Below the pieces are notes generated by a model, which was not told the DNA's origin, ran no database searches, and worked only from the letters and a program-made list of their open reading frames with translations. This document shows, one piece after another, positions 9,133 through 22,282 of a stretch of 64,000 nt of DNA. The translations under genes were made by a program, and so were the position numbers. The stretch lies in contig NZ_JAHTKP010000011.1 of NCBI RefSeq assembly GCF_019192735.1, forward strand, positions 143,789 through 207,788. The letters are read 5' to 3'. The DNA is from Kitasatospora aureofaciens (lineage in GTDB: Bacteria; Actinomycetota; Actinomycetes; Streptomycetales; Streptomycetaceae). How positions within the stretch are numbered: position 1 is the stretch's first letter; each line of letters opens with the position of its first letter.

Positions 9133-9636
9133 TCAGGCGGTCGCGGCGAGTTGTGACGCGGCGGACTTCTCCAGATGCACGAAGCTCAGCCGGCTGCTGA
9201 CCTGCTCGACCTCGGTCTGGCGGTAGCCCTGGCGGGCGTACAGGCGTAGGTTGCCGAGGCTGCGGTGGCCGGTGAACAGGCGGTACGCGGTCACCGGGCG
9301 GCCGTCCTCGACCAGGCGGCGCTCCAGCGCGTTCAGCAGCCGGCCGCCCAGGCCGTGTCGCTGCATCCGGGGGTGGACCACCAGGCGCCCTATCCGGCCG
9401 ATGCCGTCGGCGTCGACGTGGCCGCGGACGGTACCGACCACCTCGTCGCCCAGCCGGGCGACCAGGAAGTGCTGCTCGGACAGTTCGGCGCGCAGGCTCT
9501 CCAGGCTCTGTGTCAGGGGCTCGATCGCCCAGTCGCCGTACAGCTCCGCCTCGGCCTGGTAACCGAGGTACTGAAGCTTGAGGATCTGCTCCGCGTCCTC
9601 GTCGTCCGCCGCCGAGATGATCACGCTCATGCCCAT
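9133..9636 (-). CDS. GNAT-family N-acetyltransferase
   Basis: A 167-residue acetyltransferase. The Gcn5 fold is visible as QILKLQYLGYQAEAELYGD, HFLVARLGDEVVGTVRGHV, IGRLVVHPRMQRHGLGGRLL (the V-x-P-x-x-Q-x-x-G-x-G acetyl-CoA loop) and YRLFTGHRSLGNLRLYARQG. I chose the ATG at 9636 because GGAGG lies 9 nt upstream; an ATG two codons later is also possible, and a longer frame to 9783 lacks conserved sequence. Arg/Gln-rich loop residues place it in the general GNAT group; the substrate is unknown. It is monocistronic. Confidence 0.8.
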   Translation of the reverse strand: MGMSVIISAADDEDAEQILKLQYLGYQAEAELYGDWAIEPLTQSLESLRAELSEQHFLVARLGDEVVGTVRGHVDADGIGRIGRLVVHPRMQRHGLGGRLLNALERRLVEDGRPVTAYRLFTGHRSLGNLRLYARQGYRQTEVEQVSSRLSFVHLEKSAASQLAATA

Positions 9637-9890
9637 GTGCTGGGGCCTCCCCATCGTCGTGCCCGGCGCGCAAACGTGAGGGTGCCGCACCGGATGCCCT
9701 GCCGGAGGTGTCCCGGCCGGGGATCTGCCCTGGCCGGGGGTGGCGCACGAACGTACCAGCCGCACGGCCCGGGAGGGGACCATGCCGCCGGCGACGCGCT
9801 CACGCTCAGTATCCGAGTGATCGCGGCACCGTCAAGAGCTACGTTCGCCAGCGCTCTACCCGTGTGTCAGGTTCTCTCAACCTTCGGGGG

Positions 9891-10026
9891 GTTGGACGTG
9901 GCGAGGGTCACGCGAGGGATGGGGGTGAGTGAAGGGGCCCGCGCGGGAGTGGAGCGAGGAAGCGCGCGGGTTGGACGTGGCGAGGGTCACGCGAGGGATG
10001 GGGGTGGGTGAAGGGGCCCGCGCGGG
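9891..10026. repeat. Tandem direct repeat, 79-bp period
   Basis: Two copies of a 57-bp sequence beginning GTTGGACGTGGCGAGGGTC lie at 9891-9947 and 9970-10026, with a single difference (GAGT versus GGGT). The 420-bp gap between the GNAT gene and the sigma-like gene (9637-10056) otherwise shows no gene. Confidence 0.85.
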
Positions 10027-10056
10027 GTCTGGCGTGAGGAGATTCACCTCGAACCC

Positions 10057-10314
10057 TCACAGGTACCGCTCGGTGTGGAGGAGGGCACGCAGGCAGGCGA
10101 GGCAGCGGGAGCGGGTGGGGCCGATGGAGCCGCGGGGCATGCCGAGGCGTTCGGAGAGTTCGCGGTAGGTCGGCGGCGGGTCCTCGGCGAGGGCGGCGAC
10201 CAGCTGGGGGCAGCGGCCGGGCAGGGCGGCCACCGCGTCGCGGACCACGCGGCGGCGGCGCTCGGCGAGGAACACGTCCTCGGCGGAGGGGACGGTCGGA
10301 AGGCTGGTGCACAC
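10057..10314 (-). CDS. Small sigma-70 region 4-like protein
   Basis: An 85-residue protein made essentially of a sigma-70 region 4 helix-turn-helix. The N-terminal part [22 protein letters not shown] resembles the lead into region 4.1, and [30 protein letters not shown] is the region 4.2 recognition helix and its following Arg-rich stretch. ECF sigma factors are usually near 180 residues and have region 2; none is present upstream, where only argH begins. It starts at GTG 10314. It may be a stand-alone DNA-binding protein, a partner of a split sigma factor, or a remnant. Confidence 0.65.
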   Translation of the reverse strand: MCTSLPTVPSAEDVFLAERRRRVVRDAVAALPGRCPQLVAALAEDPPPTYRELSERLGMPRGSIGPTRSRCLACLRALLHTERYL

Positions 10315-10373
10315 ACCGTGCTTGACGGGCCCGGGCGGGGCCGGTTACGCCCGGCCGGTCGCGCGGACGGGAA

Positions 10374-10404
10374 AGGGGCGCGACGGTCCGACCGCCACGC
10401 CCCT
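10374..10404 (-). terminator. Hairpin downstream of argH
   Basis: AGGGGCG at 10374-10380 pairs with CGCCCCT at 10398-10404, with an inner CGGT/ACCG pairing. On the minus strand it is followed by TTTCCC, 19 bp past the argH stop. Confidence 0.55.
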
Positions 10405-10422
10405 CCCCCACTGCTCCCGGAG

Positions 10423-11859
<1,437 letters not shown>

Positions 11860-11898
11860 TTACGGGAAACGGGCGTTGGGGGAATCTAGCGGGTGGGC

Positions 11899-13092
11899 TC
11901 AGGCGAGGTCACGCCGGGCGGCGAGCTTCGAGGACATCCCGAAGATCTCGATGAAGCCCTTGGACATCGACTGGTCGAAGGTGTCGCCGGTGTCGTAGGT
12001 GGCGAGGTTGAAGTCGTACAGCGACTGGTCGGACCTACGGCCGTTGACGACGGCCCGGCCGCCGTGCAGGACCATCCGGATGTCGCCGGAGACGTACTGG
12101 TTGGCCTCGTTCACGAAGCCGTCCAGCGCGCGCTTGAGCGGGGAGAACCAGAGGCCGTCGTAGACGAGTTCGGCCCAGCGCTGCTCCACCTGCCGCTTGT
12201 AGCGGGCGAGTTCGCGCTCGACGGTGACGTTCTCCAGGGCCTGGTGGGCGGTGATCAGGGCGATCGCGCCGGGGGCCTCGTAGATCTCCCGGGACTTGAT
12301 GCCGACCAGCCGGTCCTCGACCATGTCCAGCCGGCCGACGCCCTGGGCGCCCGCCCGCCGGTTCAGCTCCTCGATGGCCTGCAGGACGGTGACCTTGCGG
12401 CCGTCGACGGCGACCGGGACGCCGGCGTCGAAGGTGATGACCACCTCGTCGGCCTCGCGCGGGGTGGCCGGGTTCTGGGTGTACTCGTAGACGTCCTCGA
12501 TCGGGGCGTTCCAGATGTCCTCCAGGAAGCCGGTCTCGACGGCCCGGCCGAAGACGTTCTGGTCGATCGAGTACGGGGACTTCTTGGTGGTGGCGATCGG
12601 CAGACCCTTGGCCTCGGCGAAGGCGATGGCCTTGTCCCGGGTCATCGCGTAGTCGCGGACCGGGGCGATGCACTTCAGGCCGGGGGCGAGGGAGTTGATG
12701 CCGACCTCGAAGCGGACCTGGTCGTTGCCCTTGCCGGTGCAGCCGTGGGCGACGGTGGTGGCGCCGTGCTTCTTCGCGGCGGCGGCCAGGTGCTTGACGA
12801 TCACCGGCCGGGAGAGCGCGGAGACCAGCGGGTACTGGCCCTGGTAGAGCGCGTTGGCCTTGAGGGCCGGCAGGCAGTACTCGTCGGCGAACTCCTCGCG
12901 GGCGTCCGCGACCTCGGCCTCGACGGCCCCGCAGTCCAGCGCCCGCTGCCGGATGACGTCCAGGTCCTCGCCGCCCTGGCCGACGTCGACGGCGACGGCG
13001 ATGACCTCGGCGCCGGTCTCCTCGGCGATCCAGCCGATGCAGACGGACGTGTCCAGTCCGCCCGAGTAGGCGAGTATGACGCGCTCGGTCAC
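11899..13092 (-). CDS. argG: Argininosuccinate synthase
   Basis: A 397-residue ATP-dependent ligase joining citrulline and aspartate. The PP-loop is at the N-terminus ([16 protein letters not shown]), and [16 protein letters not shown] and SIDQNVFGR are conserved substrate-binding stretches. I chose the GTG at 13092 because AAGGAG lies 6 nt upstream and the protein then begins [12 protein letters not shown]; the longer frame to 13185 would run into the ARG box and terminator. It has its own promoter region between 13093 and 13185, behind the argR terminator. Confidence 0.96.
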   Translation of the reverse strand: MTERVILAYSGGLDTSVCIGWIAEETGAEVIAVAVDVGQGGEDLDVIRQRALDCGAVEAEVADAREEFADEYCLPALKANALYQGQYPLVSALSRPVIVKHLAAAAKKHGATTVAHGCTGKGNDQVRFEVGINSLAPGLKCIAPVRDYAMTRDKAIAFAEAKGLPIATTKKSPYSIDQNVFGRAVETGFLEDIWNAPIEDVYEYTQNPATPREADEVVITFDAGVPVAVDGRKVTVLQAIEELNRRAGAQGVGRLDMVEDRLVGIKSREIYEAPGAIALITAHQALENVTVERELARYKRQVEQRWAELVYDGLWFSPLKRALDGFVNEANQYVSGDIRMVLHGGRAVVNGRRSDQSLYDFNLATYDTGDTFDQSMSKGFIEIFGMSSKLAARRDLA

Positions 13093-13152
13093 GGCTTTCT
13101 CCTTACAGCTGTGCGTACTGGCCGAAGTAGCCGTACAGGTTTGCGGCGATGG

Positions 13153-13164
13153 GCATAAGTATGC
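13153..13164. promoter_or_regulatory. ARG-box-like palindrome upstream of argG
   Basis: GCATAAGTATGC is a perfect 12-bp palindrome, 60 bp upstream of the argG start. It resembles the TGCATA half-sites of actinobacterial ARG boxes and is the probable operator for ArgR, encoded just upstream. Confidence 0.6.
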
Positions 13165-13185
13165 ACGACTCCGTATGAAACACAA

Positions 13186-13219
13186 AACCCCGGCCGGTGG
13201 GAGTCCACCGGCCGGGGTT
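13186..13219 (-). terminator. Rho-independent terminator of argR
   Basis: AACCCCGGCCGGTGG (13186-13200) pairs perfectly with CCACCGGCCGGGGTT (13205-13219). On the minus strand the stem ends in GGGGTTTTGTGTTTC. It separates the argCJBDR unit from argG. Confidence 0.88.
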
Positions 13220-13243
13220 GTGAGGTGCTCGGGTGCTCGGACG

Positions 13244-13792
13244 CTACTGCGCCTTGGCCTGGGCGAGTTGCATGAGGTGGTCGGCGAGCGCCTGCCCGCC
13301 GGCCGGGTCCCGGCTGATCAGCAGGACGGTGTCGTCGCCGGCGATGGTGCCGATGATCTCGAACACCTCGGCCTGGTCGATCGCCGAGGCGAGGAACTGC
13401 GCGGCCCCCGGCGGGGTGCGCAGCACCACCAGGTTGCCGGAGGCGGTGGCGGAGACCATGAGCTCGCCGGCCAGCCGGGCCATCCGCCCCTCGCTGGCCG
13501 ACTCCCCCATCGGGGCGCGCGGCGTGCGGTCGCCGCCCTCGGCCGGGACCGCGTAGATCAGCGCGCCGTCCCGGTTGCGGATCTTGACCGCGCCCAGTTC
13601 GTCCAGGTCCCGCGAGAGGGTGGCCTGGGTGACCACGAGTCCGTCGTCGGCGAGCAGCTTGGCGAGCTGGCTCTGCGAGCGCACGGGCTGGCGGGTGAGC
13701 AGGTCCACGATCCGCCGGTGGCGCGCGGTGCGGGTCTGCGGCACCTGCGGCGTCGGGCCGGCGGCGGACTGGCCGGAGTGGGAAGCGGTCAT
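13244..13792 (-). CDS. argR: Arginine repressor
   Basis: A 182-residue ArgR/AhrC-family regulator. The N-terminal winged helix has the conserved [32 protein letters not shown] pattern (SRDL). The C-terminal domain oligomerises and senses arginine: [22 protein letters not shown] and [12 protein letters not shown], with the GTIAGDD motif binding arginine. About 20 N-terminal residues are a Ser/Gly/Pro extension common in actinobacteria. It is the last gene of the argCJBDR run, 23 bp after argD. It should repress the cluster through the ARG-type palindromes at 13153 and 18194. Confidence 0.96.
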   Translation of the reverse strand: MTASHSGQSAAGPTPQVPQTRTARHRRIVDLLTRQPVRSQSQLAKLLADDGLVVTQATLSRDLDELGAVKIRNRDGALIYAVPAEGGDRTPRAPMGESASEGRMARLAGELMVSATASGNLVVLRTPPGAAQFLASAIDQAEVFEIIGTIAGDDTVLLISRDPAGGQALADHLMQLAQAKAQ

Positions 13793-13815
13793 GTGATTAT
13801 TCTCCCGGACTACGG

Positions 13816-15021
13816 TCAGCTCGCATCGCCCGGGGCGCTCTCCCGCACCGTCCGGAGGATGCCGGGCAGGGCGGAGAGGAAGGCGTCCGCCTCCTGCTCG
13901 GTCAGCACCAGCGGCGGCGCGAGCCGGACCGCGTCCGGGACTGCGGCGTTGACCAGGAAGCCGGCGTCCTGCGCGGCGGCCTGGATCCTGGCCGAAACGG
14001 GCTCGGTGAGCACGATGCCGAGCAGCAGGCCGGCGCCGCGCACGTGCGAGACCAGCGGGTCGCCGATCGCCTCCACGCCGTGCCGCAGCCGCTCGCCGAT
14101 CTTGCGGACGTGCTCCAGCAGGCCCTCGGACTCGATGGTGTCGAGCACCGCGAGCCCGGCCGCGGCGGCCACCGGGTTGCCGCCGAAGGTGGTGCCGTGC
14201 TGGCCCGGGGTGAGCAGCTCGGCGGCCTCCCCGAAGGCGAGCACAGCGCCCATCGGCAGGCCGCCGCCGAGTGCCTTGGCGAGGGTGACGACGTCCGGCT
14301 CGACGCCCTCGAAGGCCTGGTGGGCGTACCAGTGGCCGGTGCGGCCGATGCCGGTCTGGATCTCGTCCAGGACCAGCAGCGTCCCCGTCGCGCGGGTGAT
14401 CTCGCGGGCGGCCTTCAGGTAGCCGTCGGGCAGCGGGATGGCGCCGTTCTCGCCCTGGATCGGCTCCAGGAAGACGGCCGCGGTCCCGGTGGTGACGGCC
14501 ACGCGCAGCGCCTCGATGTCGCCGAACGGGACGTGCGTGACGTCGCCGGGCAGCGGGCGGAACGGGTCCTGCTTGGCGGGCTGGCCGGTGAGCGCGAGGG
14601 CGCCCATCGTCCGGCCGTGGAAGCCGCCCTGGAGGGCGACCAGGTGGGTGCGGCCGGTCCGCCGGCTGATCTTGAACGCGGCCTCGTTGGCCTCGGCGCC
14701 GGAGTTGCAGAAGAACACCCGGCCGCCCGGCCGGCCGTCCAGCTTCAGCAGCCGCTCGGCGAGGGCGATGGTCGGCTCGGCCATGAAGAGGTTGGAGACG
14801 TGGCCGAGGGTGGCGATCTGCCGGCTCACGGCCTCGACGACCGCCGGGTGGGCGGTGCCGAGGGCGTTGACGGCGATGCCGCCGAGCAGGTCGGTGTACT
14901 CCTTGCCGTCGGCGTCCCAGAGCTTCACGCCCTCGCCGCGGACCAGCGGGATCCGGGGGGTGCCGTAGTTGTCGGTGAACGTGTGCTGCCAGCGGTTCGT
15001 CAGCTGCTCGTTCACGGTCAT
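13816..15021 (-). CDS. argD: Acetylornithine aminotransferase
   Basis: A 401-residue class III PLP aminotransferase that converts N-acetylglutamate semialdehyde to N-acetylornithine. Conserved parts are [18 protein letters not shown], the phosphate-binding [15 protein letters not shown], the [14 protein letters not shown] aspartate segment, and the PLP lysine in [16 protein letters not shown]. The ATG at 15021 overlaps the argB stop as ATGA. It may also act on succinyldiaminopimelate, as some family members do. Confidence 0.95.
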   Translation of the reverse strand: MTVNEQLTNRWQHTFTDNYGTPRIPLVRGEGVKLWDADGKEYTDLLGGIAVNALGTAHPAVVEAVSRQIATLGHVSNLFMAEPTIALAERLLKLDGRPGGRVFFCNSGAEANEAAFKISRRTGRTHLVALQGGFHGRTMGALALTGQPAKQDPFRPLPGDVTHVPFGDIEALRVAVTTGTAAVFLEPIQGENGAIPLPDGYLKAAREITRATGTLLVLDEIQTGIGRTGHWYAHQAFEGVEPDVVTLAKALGGGLPMGAVLAFGEAAELLTPGQHGTTFGGNPVAAAAGLAVLDTIESEGLLEHVRKIGERLRHGVEAIGDPLVSHVRGAGLLLGIVLTEPVSARIQAAAQDAGFLVNAAVPDAVRLAPPLVLTEQEADAFLSALPGILRTVRESAPGDAS

Positions 15022-15950
15022 GCCAGTCCCCCGGTCACGGTCGCTTCGTCGTCCGGCACGACCATCGTGCCGATGCCCTCGTCGGTGAAGATCTCCAGCA
15101 GCAGGCTGTGCGGCACCCGGCCGTCCAGGACGCGGGCGGTGCCCACGCCGGAGCGGACGGCGCGCAGGCAGCCCTCCATCTTGGGGAGCATGCCGCTGGC
15201 CAGGCCGGGCAGCAGCGCCTCCAGCTCGCTCGCGCCGAGCTGGCTGATCACGTCGTCGGAGTTCGGCCAGTCCTTGTACAAACCCTCGACGTCGGTGAGG
15301 ACCACCAGCATCTCGGCGCCGAGCGCGACCGCGAGGGCGGAGGCGGCGGTGTCGGCGTTGATGTTGTAGACGTGGCCGTCGGCGCCGCGCGCGATCGAGG
15401 AGATCACCGGGATGCGGCCGTCACCGATCAGCGCCTTCACCGCGCCGGCCTCGATGTTGACGATGTCGCCGACCAGGCCGATGTCGACCTGCTCGCCGTC
15501 CACGACCGCGTACCGCTTGACGGCGGTCATGGTGTGCGCGTCCTCGCCGGTTATGCCGACCGCGAACGGGCCGTGCTCGTTGAGCAGGCCGACCAACTCG
15601 CGCTGGACCTGCCCGGCCAGCACCATCCGGACCACGTCCATGGTCTCGGGGGTTGTGACGCGCAGGCCGTTGGTGAAGCTGGACTCCAGGCCCAGCTTTT
15701 CCAGCTGGGCGCTGATCTGCGGGCCGCCGCCGTGCACCACGACGGGGTGCAGTCCGGCGTAGCGGAGGAAGACGACGTCCTGGGCGAAGGCCGCCTTGAG
15801 CTCGTCGTCGACCATGGCGTTGCCGCCGAACTTGATCACGACGGTCTTGCCGTGGAAGCGCTCCAGCCAGGGCAGCGCCTCGATCAGCGTCATGGCCTTG
15901 GGCAACGCGGTGTTGTTGCGGGCCTGTTCGCCCTTGGGTGCGATCTGCAC
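15018..15950 (-). CDS. argB: Acetylglutamate kinase
   Basis: A 310-residue amino acid kinase that phosphorylates N-acetylglutamate and is usually the feedback-controlled step. The ATP/phosphate loop is [11 protein letters not shown]; the substrate segment [20 protein letters not shown] and the [28 protein letters not shown] region are typical. An N-terminal extension of about 25 residues before [10 protein letters not shown] is consistent with the arginine-sensitive hexameric type. The start is a GTG at 15950 with a weak site; an ATG 20 codons downstream (MTLIEALP) is an alternative. Confidence 0.95.
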   Translation of the reverse strand: MQIAPKGEQARNNTALPKAMTLIEALPWLERFHGKTVVIKFGGNAMVDDELKAAFAQDVVFLRYAGLHPVVVHGGGPQISAQLEKLGLESSFTNGLRVTTPETMDVVRMVLAGQVQRELVGLLNEHGPFAVGITGEDAHTMTAVKRYAVVDGEQVDIGLVGDIVNIEAGAVKALIGDGRIPVISSIARGADGHVYNINADTAASALAVALGAEMLVVLTDVEGLYKDWPNSDDVISQLGASELEALLPGLASGMLPKMEGCLRAVRSGVGTARVLDGRVPHSLLLEIFTDEGIGTMVVPDDEATVTGGLA

Positions 15951-15975
15951 GGGTATCGGGTTTCCCTCGTCCGGA

Positions 15976-18640
<2,665 letters not shown>

Positions 18641-20065
18641 ATGCGGATGGCGGCCACTGTCGGCGTGAGGTCACGGTCGCACCGCTTCGGCCGCAGGCCC
18701 GCCGCGCCGCCCACCACTCCGGCCCGGCTGCGCCGGGTTGTGGTCGCGCTGGTCCTGTGCACGGCGGCGCTGTGGGGGACGCTGGAAGCGGCGCTCGCCG
18801 GCGCGCACACGACGGTGTCCGCCGCCGAAGCCCACGCCGATCCGGCCCTTGTCGACATCGCGCAGCTGTCGTACCTGCTCGCCGACGCGGACCGGGTCGC
18901 GGCCGGGAGCTTCGCCTCGGGGACGGTGCGCCTGAGTGGACCGGGGCAGCGCTACCAGGACGATCTGAAGTCGGCTCACCAGGCGTTGGCCCGGGCCGCC
19001 GAGCACGACGCGACCGGGCCGGCCGGGAGCGGGCGACTGCAGGCCGTCGAGGGACTGCTCGTCGAGTACACCAGCCTGATCGAACAGGCGCACGCCACCG
19101 AGAACCAAGGTGCCCTCGGCGCCGCCTACTTGAGCTACGCCTCAAGCCTGATGCACAAACCCGGTGATGGAGTCCTCGCCCAGGTCCAGCAACTGCGGGC
19201 CGCCGATCAGCGGGAACTGAGCCGGCAACAGCAGAGCGGATGGCTTGCCCCGGTCGTGTTGCTCGGCGTGCTCGCCCCTGCGGTGCTCGCCCTGGTCCTG
19301 CTGGTCGGTACGCAGCGCTTTCTGAGCCGCCACTTCAACCGGCGGCTCAACCCGTGCCTGCTCACCGCGTCCGTCCTGCTGCTCGCGCTGGCCAGCTGGA
19401 CGGTGGTGGCGACCCTGCACACCGACCGGGCCTTCGGCACCGCCACCGACGAGGTGCTGCCCCGGCTGACCGCCGCCTGGCAGGCTCGCGCGCTCGCCGC
19501 CGATGCGGCAGGCGGCGATGCGCTGGCGGTGGTCCAGACCGTCCCCGGACAGGACCTTTCCGACGACTTCGCCACCTACACCGGCCCGCTGGCAGACCGT
19601 CCGGTCACGCCGGGAGTGGTCGCGGCGGCCGAGAACCAGCAGCCCACGTTCCACGGCATCCTCGCCGACCTGTTCGATGCCGACCTCCGCCCCGACTCCT
19701 CCCCAGCGAAACGGGACGCCGCCTTGCACACCCTCCAGGACTTCCAGCAGTTCACCGCGGCCGATGCCGAGCTGCGCCGGCAGGCCGCCACGCGCGGCCC
19801 CGCCACGGCAGCCGCGGCCGACCCCGCCGTGGTGGCCACGGCTGTTGGCCCCGGCGCCGCCCAACTGGGCGGCGCCGGCGCGGCGTTCGACGCCGACCTG
19901 GCCCGTCTCACGGAGCTGGACCGGCAACGGCTGGCCGATGCCGAGTCAGCGGCCCGCTCCGACCTGGGCCTGGGCCGCGCGCTCCCGGTGCTGTGCGCCG
20001 CCATCGCGGTGCTCTGCCTGGGCGGCCTCTGGCCACGGATCGACGAGTACCGGGCCGCGCGATGA
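18641..20065 (+). CDS. Membrane protein with two large extracytoplasmic helical domains (element cargo)
   Basis: A 474-residue protein of unknown function. Hydrophobic segments lie at about residues 33-52, 202-223, 239-259 and 450-466. Between them are two Ala-rich, probably all-helical domains (about 53-200 and 260-445) that should face outward and resemble duplicated four-helix sensor domains. No kinase, HAMP or enzyme motif is seen. The stop overlaps the start of the solute-binding lipoprotein as ATGA, so the two are translationally coupled and probably work together. This suggests that the pair senses or presents a ligand at the membrane; that is inference. The start is ATG 18641, with an alternative two codons on. 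Confidence 0.7.
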   Translation: MRMAATVGVRSRSHRFGRRPAAPPTTPARLRRVVVALVLCTAALWGTLEAALAGAHTTVSAAEAHADPALVDIAQLSYLLADADRVAAGSFASGTVRLSGPGQRYQDDLKSAHQALARAAEHDATGPAGSGRLQAVEGLLVEYTSLIEQAHATENQGALGAAYLSYASSLMHKPGDGVLAQVQQLRAADQRELSRQQQSGWLAPVVLLGVLAPAVLALVLLVGTQRFLSRHFNRRLNPCLLTASVLLLALASWTVVATLHTDRAFGTATDEVLPRLTAAWQARALAADAAGGDALAVVQTVPGQDLSDDFATYTGPLADRPVTPGVVAAAENQQPTFHGILADLFDADLRPDSSPAKRDAALHTLQDFQQFTAADAELRRQAATRGPATAAAADPAVVATAVGPGAAQLGGAGAAFDADLARLTELDRQRLADAESAARSDLGLGRALPVLCAAIAVLCLGGLWPRIDEYRAAR

Positions 20066-21351
20066 GCAGGGCAGGCCGCTGGGCCCGGGCCGGTCTCGCC
20101 CTGCTGCTGGTCGCCCTCTTCGGCCCCACGGCCTGCAGCAGCGGCGAGTCGGGACCTGTGGTCCATGTGCTCGGCACCTGGACCGGCAGCGAGCGGGACT
20201 CGTTCCTGGCCATGGTCGCGCCGTTCGAGCGGCGGACCGGGATCAGGGTGGACTACCAGGGCTCCCGGGACTCCGACACCGTGCTGGCCGACCGGGTCGG
20301 CAACGGGACGCCGCCCGATCTCGCCGTCCTCTCCAGTCCCGGAAAGCTGGTGCAGTACGCCCGGGCCGGTCGGTTGGCCCCGCTCGACGGTGCGCTCGAC
20401 CTGCCGGGCATGGCCGCGCAGTACGGAGCGAGCTGGGTGCGGTTGGGCGCCGTGGACGGCAAGCAGTACGCCGTGTTCGTCAAGGCCTCGGTGAAGAGCC
20501 TCATCTGGTACTCCCCCAAGGCCCTTGCCGCACACGGCTGGACGCCGCCCGGCAGCTGGGACCAGTTGAACACCCTGGATCGGCAGATCGCCGGGTCGGG
20601 TGTCCCCCCGTGGTGTGTCGGGCTGGAGTCGAGCTCCGCCTCCGGCTGGCCGGGCACCGACTGGCTGGAGGACATCGTCCTCGCCCAGTCCGGGCCGGAC
20701 GTCTACGACCAGTGGGCCAGCGGCGTGCTCGCCTGGAACTCTCCTGCGATCAAACGGGCCTGGCAGACCTGGGGAGACGTGGTCGCCGCCAAGGGCCTGG
20801 TCCGCGGTGACTCCCGCGGCATGCTGCTCACCAACTTCGCCGGCTCGGGCGGCTCGCTGTTCGGCCGGCAGCCGGGCTGCTACTTCGAGCACGCGGCGTC
20901 CTTCATCACGGACTACTACCAGCAGGGCGACCCGCAGCTCAAGGCCGGCGAGGACTACGACTTCGCCCGGTTCCCGACCATCGACGAAGGGTTCAAGGGC
21001 ACCGAGGAGGTGGCGGGCGACCTGCTCGGCATGTTCCACGCCACCCCGGCCGCCCAGCAGCTCGTCGCCTACCTCACGACACCCGAGGCGCAGCAGATCT
21101 GGGTGGCCCGCGGCGGTGCGCTGAGCCCCAACCGCCAGGTGCCCACCACCGTCTACCCGGATGCCCTGTCCCGCCGCCTGGGCCAACTGCTGGTCGACGC
21201 CCGGGCGGTACGGTTCGACGCCTCCGACCTGATGCCGGACGCGATGCAGAGCGCGTTCTACCGAGCCGTGCTCGCCTACGCCAACGACCCTTCGCAGCTG
21301 GACACCCTGCTCGCGGACCTGGACCAGGTCCGGGCCACCGTCTACGCCTGA
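20062..21351 (+). CDS. Extracellular solute-binding lipoprotein, family 1 (element cargo)
   Basis: A 429-residue lipoprotein with signal peptide and lipobox ending at Cys25 (GPTAC), then a family 1 solute-binding fold: VHVLGTWTGSERDSFLAMV, FERRTGIRVDYQGS, GTPPDLAVLSSPGKLVQYA and GSWDQLNTLDRQIAGSG are typical of sugar-binding proteins of the MalE/UgpB group. No permease or ATPase gene is nearby, so it may not serve an importer. Coupling with the upstream membrane protein points to a two-component surface module. Its last 10 bp overlap the convergent TnsA-like gene. Confidence 0.82.
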   Translation: MSRAGRWARAGLALLLVALFGPTACSSGESGPVVHVLGTWTGSERDSFLAMVAPFERRTGIRVDYQGSRDSDTVLADRVGNGTPPDLAVLSSPGKLVQYARAGRLAPLDGALDLPGMAAQYGASWVRLGAVDGKQYAVFVKASVKSLIWYSPKALAAHGWTPPGSWDQLNTLDRQIAGSGVPPWCVGLESSSASGWPGTDWLEDIVLAQSGPDVYDQWASGVLAWNSPAIKRAWQTWGDVVAAKGLVRGDSRGMLLTNFAGSGGSLFGRQPGCYFEHAASFITDYYQQGDPQLKAGEDYDFARFPTIDEGFKGTEEVAGDLLGMFHATPAAQQLVAYLTTPEAQQIWVARGGALSPNRQVPTTVYPDALSRRLGQLLVDARAVRFDASDLMPDAMQSAFYRAVLAYANDPSQLDTLLADLDQVRATVYA

Positions 21352-22166
21352 CTTTCGCTCGGTGACTCACAGTCAGGTGGATCATGGTCAACTGAGGTGT
21401 GTGTCCCTCTTGAAACAGCAGTCGAACCGTGACCGAACCTCCGAGGACATTCGTGGACCAGCTCCATCAACTCGCTTTGCAACCCGAGTTGGTCGGTCAT
21501 CCGGCGCCGGCGGGCGGAAAGCGCATCAAGCCCGGTCAGCACCTGGCGCCGCCAGCCCGTCGCCACCGTGTAGCGCCATCCGGCCGCAGCCGCCGCCCGG
21601 TCTGCGGCGGCGAACTTGACCGCGTCTTTCTCCTTGATCAGATGGGCGGGCCGGACGTCGATCAGCACAGCCGTCCCAGGCAGAAGCACTAGGAAGTCCG
21701 GCGTGTGGTCCTCGGCGCCGTCGGCCGTGGTGAACCGCAGCCTGAACGGCTGGGACAACACCTCTTCGACGCCGCCGGTGAAGTCCAAAGCCAGTAGCAG
21801 GCGACGCTCAGCCAGGCTCTCGAAGCCGTGCATCCGGCCCGTGGCCAGCAGAAACTGCAGCCCAGGGCGGTGCCGCTGCCCCGTTCGCCAGGTGAACCCG
21901 CGCACTGGCACCGACGCGAGCGCCGGGACGCCGGCCAGACCCTGAACCGGGCAGATCACGTCCGCCCCGGCCGTCTTCCACGTTGCCGTCCACCGCCGGG
22001 CCCACCCCGCACCCGTCTCCAGCCGTTCCGCCACGACCGGATCGATGCCGAACGGCGCGACAAGATCATCCAAAGTGCAGCTGTGCGACCACACCGGCCG
22101 AGCGACTCCCGCCGTGCCCACCGCCTCCATGCGCCCAGGGCACCCCGCCTGTAGAAGCTCCCGCAC
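21342..22166 (-). CDS. TnsA-like transposase endonuclease subunit
   Basis: A 274-residue protein. The N-terminal 80 residues are variable; then comes a TnsA-type nuclease core: HGFESLAERRLLLALDF (catalytic Glu), PFRLRF, DHTPDFLVLLP (catalytic Asp) and AVLIDVRPAHLIKEKD. TnsA in Tn7 cuts the 5' ends of the transposon and works with TnsB. In this protein the usual E-x-K/Q-x-K strand reads IDVRP, a form I recall from many Streptomyces homologues. It could therefore use a different basic residue or be inactive. It starts at GTG 22166 with GAGAGAAG nearby; ATG 22130 is an alternative. Convergent with the lipoprotein gene. Confidence 0.75.
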   Translation of the reverse strand: MRELLQAGCPGRMEAVGTAGVARPVWSHSCTLDDLVAPFGIDPVVAERLETGAGWARRWTATWKTAGADVICPVQGLAGVPALASVPVRGFTWRTGQRHRPGLQFLLATGRMHGFESLAERRLLLALDFTGGVEEVLSQPFRLRFTTADGAEDHTPDFLVLLPGTAVLIDVRPAHLIKEKDAVKFAAADRAAAAAGWRYTVATGWRRQVLTGLDALSARRRRMTDQLGLQSELMELVHECPRRFGHGSTAVSRGTHTSVDHDPPDCESPSESQA

Positions 22167-22212
22167 GACTTCTCTCGAAACCCTGCAGGTGGGGTGAGCG
22201 AACCGCTACCCT

Positions 22213-22256
22213 GCGGGCCAACTGCCACGCTCAGACAGGCCGGCCCTGACGCTCCC
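22213..22256 (-). repeat. Internal partial copy of the terminal repeat
   Basis: On the minus strand GAGCGTCAGGGCCGGCC and CTGAGCGTGGCAGTTGGCCC match two of the three sub-repeats in the same orientation as the right end. It lies between the TnsA-like gene and the HTH remnant and looks like an older or secondary right end. Confidence 0.65.
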
Positions 22257-22282
22257 GACCGCTACACCTCGCCGGAACTCGC

